From: Pyrobaculum islandicum DSM 4184
GTDB lineage: Archaea; Thermoproteota; Thermoprotei; Thermoproteales; Thermoproteaceae
DNA: 64,000 nucleotides
NCBI RefSeq assembly: GCF_000015205.1
Contig: NC_008701.1
Span: forward strand, 434,001 to 498,000
Reading direction: 5' to 3'
The translations under genes were made by a program, and so were the position numbers. The notes below the pieces were generated by a model. The model saw only the letters and a list, made by a program, of their open reading frames with translations. It did no database searches and had not been told where the DNA came from. This document shows positions 58,688 through 64,000 of the stretch, one piece after another. Every line of letters begins with the position of its first letter. Position 1 is the first letter of the stretch.

Positions 58688-59200
58688 TTGGCCGTGTCGG
58701 CGCATAACGTTGTAGTCGGCATAATTTCGGAGGCCCTTGTAGACCTTTTAAAGAGGATGTGTGAATGTGAAAAGCTTAAAGAGTTGCATGTTAAAGATTT
58801 TGAACTTGCCAAAGTAGCTGATGAAGTTACAAAGGCGATTTCAGAGGGGCGAGAGGGCGATTTTGGCCCCGTGGTAGTAAGGTTGCAAAAGAAGTTTTTA
58901 GGTAGGCGTGAGATAAAGGTCTGGCTATTTGGAAGAGAAATTGACGTAGATTCTTTACTGTCTGAAATATCTAAGGCAAAGTCGAGGGTGTCTTGGCTTT
59001 TAAATGATTGTTCTGATCAAGCTCTAATAGAGACTCTCTATAAATACGAAGATAGATATCTAATTGAAGTTGTCCAGAGGAATTTCAATGAAATAAGAAA
59101 AGTTTGTTCAAGGGAGGTTCCAAAGCTGGTCTTTGGCGACGTACCAACTTACGTTATTGAAGGAGTTACAAGAGGAATAGAGACTTATTTGAGTAAATGA
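58688..59200 (+). CDS. Hypothetical helical protein, 170 residues
   Basis: Starts at TTG 58688 or GTG 58694. It is rich in helix, with EALVDLLKRMCECEKLKEL near the start, a beta pair QKKFLGRREIKVWLFGREIDVDSLL outlined by REIKVWLFGREIDVD and a C-terminal PKLVFGDVPTYVIEGVTRGIETYL outlined by FGDVPTYVIEGVTRGI. It looks like a protein kept among Thermoproteales, possibly DUF2192, but I cannot confirm. It overlaps pyrH (ATGA). Confidence 0.65.
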   Translation: MAVSAHNVVVGIISEALVDLLKRMCECEKLKELHVKDFELAKVADEVTKAISEGREGDFGPVVVRLQKKFLGRREIKVWLFGREIDVDSLLSEISKAKSRVSWLLNDCSDQALIETLYKYEDRYLIEVVQRNFNEIRKVCSREVPKLVFGDVPTYVIEGVTRGIETYLSK

Positions 59201-59850
59201 CGTTGGTAATTAAGCTTTCGGGACGTGTGTTTGAAGATGAAGAGCTGATTTTTAAATACGCTCGGGTGATCAAAGCGTACAGCGGCAAAGTTGGTGTGGT
59301 AACAGGCGGTGGGGAGATAGCGAGGAGATATATCTCTATAGCTAAACGGGGGGGTGCATCTTATACATTTCAAGATCTCCTCGGTATATACGCCAGCCGC
59401 CTAAATGCATTACTTTTCATCTCTCTTTTAGAAGACGCATGTCCCATTGTGCCTACAAATATAGAGGAGTTTCTAGACGCTTGGCGCCGCTGTCGGATAA
59501 CAGTGACTGGAGGCTTTCAGCCAGGCCAATCTACTGCCACCGTCGCCGCACTCGTAGCAGAAGCTGTGAAAGCGCCTGTTTTGTTGAACGCAGCTAATAT
59601 TGACGCTGTATATAGCGAAGACCCAAAAATAAATCCAAACGCTAAAAGACTCCCAGTTCTGACATACGACGAATTCGAAAGAATACTTAAGTCGTCTGTA
59701 TTACCAGGGGGCTATGAATTAATGGACACATGGAGCATTTCGATTTTAAAGAGAAATTGTATCACCACATATATATTCGATGGAAGAAAGCCAGAGCATA
59801 TAGAGGCTGTTATGAGGGGAGAGAACCCGGGGAGTAAAATAACATGCTAG
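59197..59850 (+). CDS. pyrH: UMP kinase PyrH
   Basis: 217 residues of the archaeal UMP kinase type: LVIKLSGRVFEDE, VGVVTGGGEIARRYI, TVTGGFQPGQSTATVAALVAEA outlined by GGFQPGQSTATVAA, LLNAANIDAVYSEDPKINPNAKR outlined by ANIDAVYSEDPK. It phosphorylates UMP to UDP. It fits with pyrI-pyrE-pyrD at 38 kb. The 3' end is followed by a region of mutually exclusive hairpins. Confidence 0.94.
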   Translation: MTLVIKLSGRVFEDEELIFKYARVIKAYSGKVGVVTGGGEIARRYISIAKRGGASYTFQDLLGIYASRLNALLFISLLEDACPIVPTNIEEFLDAWRRCRITVTGGFQPGQSTATVAALVAEAVKAPVLLNAANIDAVYSEDPKINPNAKRLPVLTYDEFERILKSSVLPGGYELMDTWSISILKRNCITTYIFDGRKPEHIEAVMRGENPGSKITC

Positions 59851-59856
59851 GAAGTG

Positions 59857-59918
59857 TGTGAACCCCGCGGCAGGGGGTCTTTTCACAGACGCCCTACTTT
59901 GGGCTACTCTAGACCCCC
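59857..59918 (+). other. Structured element downstream of pyrH, alternative pairings
   Basis: Pairings seen: GGGGGTCT 59873-59880 with AGACCCCC 59911-59918; inside it GCCC 59891-59894 with GGGC 59901-59904; CCCC 59863-59866 with GGGG 59873-59876; and TGTGAA 59857-59862 with TTCACA 59882-59887, which crosses the first stem and would make a pseudoknot. It lies before the hit gene's TATA box (about 59943-59951), so it belongs to the pyrH 3' UTR or an independent RNA. It could act as terminator, stability element or sRNA. Confidence 0.5.
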
Positions 59919-59969
59919 CACCAAATTTTAGATGACCACATGTTTTAAATGCTTTAATATCTAGACCCT

Positions 59970-60383
59970 ATGGATTGTATATTTTGTAAAATAGTGAGAG
60001 GGGAGGCACCTGCGTGGAAAGTATATGAAGATGGAGAGTTCATAGTTATATTAGACAAATATCCAGCATCCTATGGGCATCTACTTGTGGTATCGAAAGA
60101 ACACTATACTAATGTAATAGATGCCCCAGTGGAGAAAGTTGTTAAAGGTTTTGAGATAGCCACAAAGCTTGCAAAAGCTTGGGCTAAGTTAGGAGCTCCT
60201 GGTGTAAACATAGTAACAAACGCAGGGCGTGACGCAGGTCAAATGGTATATCACCTACATATACATGTGATCCCCAGATGGGGCGGCAAGTTGACGTGGC
60301 ATGGGAGAGAGGAGATTAGAGAGGAAGAGGCTAGGGAAGTTGTAGAAAAACTTCAAAGAGTATTACCAGAGTATTTTAAGTAG
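59970..60383 (+). CDS. HIT family hydrolase (HINT-like)
   Basis: 137 residues. CIFCKIVRGEAPAWKVYED at the start (two cysteines that often bind zinc with a histidine) and the histidine triad HLHIHVIPRW near 95-104. HINT-type enzymes hydrolyse nucleoside phosphoramidates. ATG 59970 lies about 24 bases after GTTTTAAATG, so leaderless. The start of an HTH gene follows 32 bases after the stop. Confidence 0.93.
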   Translation: MDCIFCKIVRGEAPAWKVYEDGEFIVILDKYPASYGHLLVVSKEHYTNVIDAPVEKVVKGFEIATKLAKAWAKLGAPGVNIVTNAGRDAGQMVYHLHIHVIPRWGGKLTWHGREEIREEEAREVVEKLQRVLPEYFK

Positions 60384-60414
60384 GTAATTTTAGCTAGGTA
60401 CGTCTACTACAACG

Positions 60415-60876
60415 GTGAAACTTACTGCGACTGAAAAGAAAGTTGCAGAACTATATTCAAGAGGCTTAAGACCTAGAGAAATAGCCGAGACGCTCGGTAT
60501 ATCTATAAACACGGTATATAAGGCTTTGTCGAAAGCGCGTAAAACGCTAGAGGTAGTAGAACCCCCGGCTAACCATTATATATTTAGCTTCCCCATATAC
60601 ACATACTCCATAAATATTTCCGCCACTCCCGTATCTATATCTTCTAGCGGGGCGTTTCTTGTACAAAATCTCCATGACATGATCCTGAAGAAACTTGACG
60701 AGATCCTCGCCTTGCTCAGCTCAGAGAGACGCGAACCGCGTACGGCTCAAAATAATACGACTTCTAACCAGACATATGTGAGACTTGAGGGGGAGGGCCG
60801 TAATGGAAATGGCCATATGCCTGAGTTATTGAAGAAAAACATATGGATATCGCTTCTGAGAAACAAGGCGGTTTAA
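60415..60876 (+). CDS. HTH protein with LuxR/sigma-4-like domain
   Basis: 153 residues from GTG 60415. The first 45 residues form an HTH (TATEKKVAELYSRGLRPREIAETLGISINTVYKALSKARKTL outlined by RPREIAETLGISINTVYKAL) like sigma region 4 or LuxR. The rest is polar (Ser/Thr/Asn-rich 55-80 and 105-135) with a helix VQNLHDMILKKLDEILALL. A DNA-binding role is likely; partner unknown. Its stop directly abuts that of the convergent YchF-like gene. Confidence 0.8.
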   Translation: MKLTATEKKVAELYSRGLRPREIAETLGISINTVYKALSKARKTLEVVEPPANHYIFSFPIYTYSINISATPVSISSSGAFLVQNLHDMILKKLDEILALLSSERREPRTAQNNTTSNQTYVRLEGEGRNGNGHMPELLKKNIWISLLRNKAV

Positions 60877-62082
60877 TCATCTGGCGAGTATTTTTATAAT
60901 TAGGCCTTGAAAAACTGTCTCATCTGCGGCCAACTTTCTTCCGCTTTTTACATCAATTGCTGCGATAAATCTTTCGCCAAGTTCCGTATGTATAGCATAA
61001 GCGACATCTCTTGCGGTGTATGTATGCGGCACTAGCAATAAATCCGGTAAAACGTTGCCGTTCTTATCACTTAACCTTCTTTCATCTTCAACGGGATAAA
61101 TTGCCACGTATTTTATTGCATCGAATACTGCAGCGTTGATAGCTTTGGTCACGCCTGTCGAACCCCACTTCTTTAATAATTCCGCTATTTTGTCTAACGC
61201 CGATTTTTGTTGTGGCGTTAGCTGGCCCACTACTTCGAAACTCTGGTCGCCTGGCTTGTATTTAATAAGCCCTTTTGCCGCCGCCCGTCTTAAGGCCAAT
61301 TCAGCCTCGGCGGATGTGGGCACAATGATTCTATTAGGAAGCGTCTCTCTTAGTTTTTTATACCCCTCTTCGCCCTCTGGAAGGTCGATTTTATTTGCCG
61401 CTATTACAATAGGCTTGCTGTATTCTCTAACTAAGTGGCTAAATTTTACGAGGTCTTCGTCACTCCATTTGCTTGGAGATTTTTTCGCTAGGTCTGCATC
61501 TTGAAGCGCTGCCTCTACGTGTGCCCGCCCCATACCTAACCCAGCTAGTTTCTCTAACAGAACTTCAGTTATGTCTCTTTTGCTAAACTCGACATAACGA
61601 ACAACCCTGTCCCAGTCCCTACGGAGTATAGATGCAATCCACATATCTATCTCTCTCTCAAGGAAATAAACGTCTGAGACAGGGTCGTGAGACCCCGGTT
61701 TAACAAGCCTACCTTCTTCGTCTGTAGACCCTGAGGCGTCTACGACGTGTATAAGGACGGGGGCTCTCCTTAAGTGGTCTAGAAACTGGTTTCCCAACCC
61801 CCTCCCTTGCCACGCGCCAGGGACGAGCCCAGCTACATCTATTAACTCCACTGGCGCAAAACACACGCCGTCAAGCACTATGTAGCTTCTGGGGTTACAT
61901 CTAATGTTTGTACAGGGGCATGTCTCTATTCTTACATATCCAATGCCTATGTTAGGATCTATTGTGGTAAATGGTATGGGAGAAATCTTGACATCTTTTA
62001 GAGTTGCTGCTGCAAAAAAAGTTGATTTGCCGGCGTTTGGCTTGCCTACAATGCCTATCTGTACTCTGGCTTGAGTCACCAC
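60877..62082 (-). CDS. YchF/OLA1-like GTPase with TGS domain
   Basis: 401 residues. G1 [12 protein letters not shown] (about 9-20), G3 [25 protein letters not shown] outlined by DVAGLVPGA...[11 protein letters not shown]4 AANKIDLP, and a C-terminal TGS domain ([26 protein letters not shown] outlined by [16 protein letters not shown]). Obg-family GTPases of this type bind ribosomes and tRNA. Cysteines CPCTNIRC near 58-65 could bind metal. Starts at GTG 62082 or GTG 62079; its TATA box overlaps the start of the divergent gene. Confidence 0.92.
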   Translation of the reverse strand: MVTQARVQIGIVGKPNAGKSTFFAAATLKDVKISPIPFTTIDPNIGIGYVRIETCPCTNIRCNPRSYIVLDGVCFAPVELIDVAGLVPGAWQGRGLGNQFLDHLRRAPVLIHVVDASGSTDEEGRLVKPGSHDPVSDVYFLEREIDMWIASILRRDWDRVVRYVEFSKRDITEVLLEKLAGLGMGRAHVEAALQDADLAKKSPSKWSDEDLVKFSHLVREYSKPIVIAANKIDLPEGEEGYKKLRETLPNRIIVPTSAEAELALRRAAAKGLIKYKPGDQSFEVVGQLTPQQKSALDKIAELLKKWGSTGVTKAINAAVFDAIKYVAIYPVEDERRLSDKNGNVLPDLLLVPHTYTARDVAYAIHTELGERFIAAIDVKSGRKLAADETVFQGLIIKILAR

Positions 62083-62111
62083 GTATATATTTCGGGGTTA
62101 TGTTTATAAAA
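62083..62111. promoter_or_regulatory. Interlocked TATA boxes of divergent genes
   Basis: GTATATATTT 62083-62092 lies about 25 bases before ATG 62112 (plus). GTTTATAAAA 62102-62111, read on the minus strand, lies 24-27 bases before GTG 62082/62079. Each box abuts the other gene's start, so polymerase binding in one direction should block the other. Confidence 0.6.
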
Positions 62112-63323
62112 ATGCGGCGCGCCATCGTTATTTTAATAACTATAGCCCTCCTCTTGGTAAATCCAGTTTTAGGTATCACTACGGCGTTTTTCTATATAAC
62201 TAGACGCTACATAATTACATATGCTGTTTTGTGGCGACGTCTGTTGAAATGTGAAATCTTCACGCCGTTGATTACATCAGCGAGCCTTATCGCATCGCTT
62301 CTTTCACCACACGCGGGCATTGCTAAGGCAATTGTCATCTCTTTGGGAGGAATTGCCCTATATCTCGCTCCCACGATGCCCCGCCTTTCTCGTGCCATCT
62401 CTCTATTTACGCTTGGACTGTCGATAGAGACGCCATTTAAGTTGTTCACAGTACTACTCTTTATTTCCATAGCTTTTCTAGTTTACAAAGCGACTTCGTG
62501 TGGCTATATTTGTCAAAAGGTTGCAACGGCGCCGGAGGGAGACCTAGGCTATATACCACAGTTAGGTCTAGTTTGTGTATTTGAGAAGGACGGCAACGAT
62601 ATGCACACTCTCCTATTCCGCTATAACAATTGGCACGTGAAGTGCACATATGCTATATGTAGAGCTGTAGATAAAGAATCGTTTTACAGCGAGGTAGGCA
62701 CGCTAGACAGATATCTGCCAGAGCCCGTTGCCGAGGATTTCAAAGGGCTTATACATATAGTCGCTCCGTCTCAAACCGCGCTTAGGATTGTAGGTAAGTA
62801 CTTTAAAACGGCAGTGGTGATAGGCAATATAGAAGCGTCACAGAGACGCCTAGTTTCGATTTCTAAGTTAAAGCCGGATGTTGTCGCTACGGTATTTAGG
62901 ACCGTTATGGGATTGTCTGTGGAACAAAGCGTTTTAGTAAGAGAGCTGTTATCTCGCGGATCTAGAGAGGAGTTGTTAACATGGTCTTTACGCCATCCCT
63001 GGCTCAGACCTCTTTACGATCTTTGGGACGGGGGTGAGGAGCCTATAGGCATTGTAAAAAGTATTTTTCCAGATCAGATAGGGACGTTTGAGTCTCTGTT
63101 ATATGCATATACCAAGAGGATTCCGGTGTTGACCGATAGAGCCGACATAGCAAATATCGCGGCCGAGCTAGGTATTTTAACCTTTTTTATCACAGACAGT
63201 CCCCGGGACAATTTCATAATCCTAGGCCCTGTAGTTGTCAAAAGAGCAGATCGGGAGCTCAAGATAGAGGGGGGCAGATATATCGTACATTTAAACGGAG
63301 CGCTTTATGCAGACGAATTGTAA
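62112..63323 (+). CDS. Membrane protein with C-terminal cytosolic domain, unknown function
   Basis: About 403 residues from ATG 62112. Four to five hydrophobic spans lie in the first 125 residues, then a cytosolic domain of about 270. The latter has RYNNWHVKCTYAICRAVDKES, GLIHIVAPSQTALRIVGKYF and ITDSPRDNFIILGPVVV, which recalls the HerA/VirB4-like ATPase layout but without a Walker A. No family named. ATG 62100 would add four residues; the reading from 62004 overlaps the divergent gene and is excluded by the TATA box. Confidence 0.7.
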   Translation: MRRAIVILITIALLLVNPVLGITTAFFYITRRYIITYAVLWRRLLKCEIFTPLITSASLIASLLSPHAGIAKAIVISLGGIALYLAPTMPRLSRAISLFTLGLSIETPFKLFTVLLFISIAFLVYKATSCGYICQKVATAPEGDLGYIPQLGLVCVFEKDGNDMHTLLFRYNNWHVKCTYAICRAVDKESFYSEVGTLDRYLPEPVAEDFKGLIHIVAPSQTALRIVGKYFKTAVVIGNIEASQRRLVSISKLKPDVVATVFRTVMGLSVEQSVLVRELLSRGSREELLTWSLRHPWLRPLYDLWDGGEEPIGIVKSIFPDQIGTFESLLYAYTKRIPVLTDRADIANIAAELGILTFFITDSPRDNFIILGPVVVKRADRELKIEGGRYIVHLNGALYADEL

Positions 63324-63352
63324 TTTTTTTAAAGTGATACGTAGCTCGACGT

Positions 63353-64000
63353 GTGTTAAAGAAAGAAGAAGTTAAAAAAGTCGTGAGGCCCGAAGCCCCT
63401 CAATATGTGAAAGACGTTGTTGAACATCCTCCGTTTAGAGTTACTACAAACACGACTCTGGAGACTCTCGCCTCGTATCTGAGAAAATTCCCAATCGACG
63501 TAGTGCCTGTGTTTAAATCTATCTTTTCAGAAGACGTAGCTGGAGTTGTATATCCACATACATCCCTCTTGATAAAAAGTAAGAAGCTAGATGCCAAAAT
63601 AGGCGATTTCTTAAATCCGCCGATCGTAGTCAAGGAGAGTTGGAAAATAGAGAACGTTGCCGAGATTTTAATAGCGGAATCTAAGTGGGGCGCAGTTGTA
63701 GTAGATGAAGAGGGGAAATACGTCGGAATTGTGACGTTGAGAGGTCTCCTGTCGGCTCTTGCGCTAAAAGAGCCTAAGGCTAAGTCTGTTGCCGCTATTT
63801 ACACCCCCCTAGGCGAGAAGAAAAGCAGAGCGGGGTTTGTGAAAGCTATTGAGAGAGTATCTAAAATTTTCAAAAAGCTTGTCGGGGGCGAGGTAGATGG
63901 CTATGTAGTTCTCAGCAGAGAAAACGGCGCCGTTGGGATTTTGACGATTTGGGACTTTGTAAAGTCGCGGAGGTGGTACAGAGGCGCAGGCGAGCCCAGG
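63353..64000 (+). CDS. CBS-domain protein (3' end outside window)
   Basis: 216 codons are visible without a stop. Starts at GTG 63353, about 27 bases after AATTTTTTTAAAG. CBS-like elements: VVEHPPFRVTTNTTLETLASYLRKFPIDVVPV outlined by PPFRVTTNTTLETLASYL, NPPIVVKESWKIENVAEILIAESKWGAVVVDEEGKYVGIVTLRGLL outlined by KWGAVVVDEEGKYVGIVTLRGLL, and GYVVLSRENGAVGILTIWDFV outlined by ENGAVGILTIWDFV. CBS pairs sense adenosyl nucleotides. What the rest contains is unknown. Confidence 0.85.
   Translation, partial: MLKKEEVKKVVRPEAPQYVKDVVEHPPFRVTTNTTLETLASYLRKFPIDVVPVFKSIFSEDVAGVVYPHTSLLIKSKKLDAKIGDFLNPPIVVKESWKIENVAEILIAESKWGAVVVDEEGKYVGIVTLRGLLSALALKEPKAKSVAAIYTPLGEKKSRAGFVKAIERVSKIFKKLVGGEVDGYVVLSRENGAVGILTIWDFVKSRRWYRGAGEPR

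Noticed and set aside
1-64000. CRISPR array or rRNA genes
   Set aside because: No regularly spaced repeats and no rRNA signatures were seen while reading both strands.

Overview
The window looks like a chromosomal segment of a hyperthermophilic crenarchaeon of the Thermoproteales, most likely Pyrobaculum or a close relative. Pointers seen in the sequence are: many genes whose TATA box lies 24-27 bases before the start codon (leaderless transcription), frequent GTG/TTG starts, tRNA genes with introns at non-canonical positions, a CC1-type chromatin protein, C/D-box guide RNA genes, eukaryote-like ribosomal proteins (L31e, L18ae, L40e, P0/L10), Spt5/NusG, RpoK, a thermosome, Pelota, ADP-forming acyl-CoA synthetase and a four-subunit 2-oxoacid:ferredoxin oxidoreductase. 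The base composition of most genes is moderate (one counted line near 53.0 kb is 45% GC). No rRNA, CRISPR array or intact transposase was seen.

Layout. 0-10 kb: end of a radical SAM gene, an IS200/IS605 relic, then a translation/secretion cluster (L31e, aIF6, L18ae, prefoldin alpha, FtsY, SecE, Spt5, L11, L1, L10), mevalonate kinase and a nucleoside phosphorylase. 10-15 kb: Hsp20 and a complete BMP-type nucleoside ABC importer, which fits the nearby phosphorylase. 15-25 kb: a guide RNA, small regulators, L40e, a large P-loop ATPase facing a frame-shifted Ras-like GTPase, MscS, ADP-forming acyl-CoA synthetase, a RadA paralogue, an acetyltransferase and an aldo/keto reductase. 25-37 kb: tRNAs, CC1, Pelota, a guide RNA, thiol oxidoreductase, dephospho-CoA kinase, nucleotide-sugar dehydrogenase, oxoacid oxidoreductase, thermosome, RpoK and two parts of a branched-chain amino acid transporter. 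37-46 kb: tRNAs, pyrI-pyrE-pyrD, Mut7-C RNase, RqcH, an endonuclease IV-like protein, TruD, a guide RNA and L14. 46-64 kb: AhcY, a KaiC-like ATPase with an HTH partner, a cPGS-like GTPase, a GC-rich class II ribonucleotide reductase, SerS with an antisense guide RNA, PyrH, HIT, YchF-like GTPase, a membrane protein and a truncated CBS protein.

Most interesting: (1) the Ras-like GTPase whose P-loop lies in a different frame from the rest; (2) four C/D-box sRNA candidates, three with near-symmetric 11-12 nt guides, one antisense to the serS 3' end; (3) divergent gene pairs that share one palindromic TATA box with both starts about 25 bases away; (4) a sharp GC jump confined to the ribonucleotide reductase gene; (5) two tRNA-Gly genes whose intron hairpins covary; (6) several decayed IS200/IS605 ends (TnpB tails and omega-RNA-like hairpins) without a transposase; (7) a possible pseudoknot/alternative hairpin downstream of pyrH. 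Start codons were often moved inward from the longest reading frame where the TATA position excludes the longer version.
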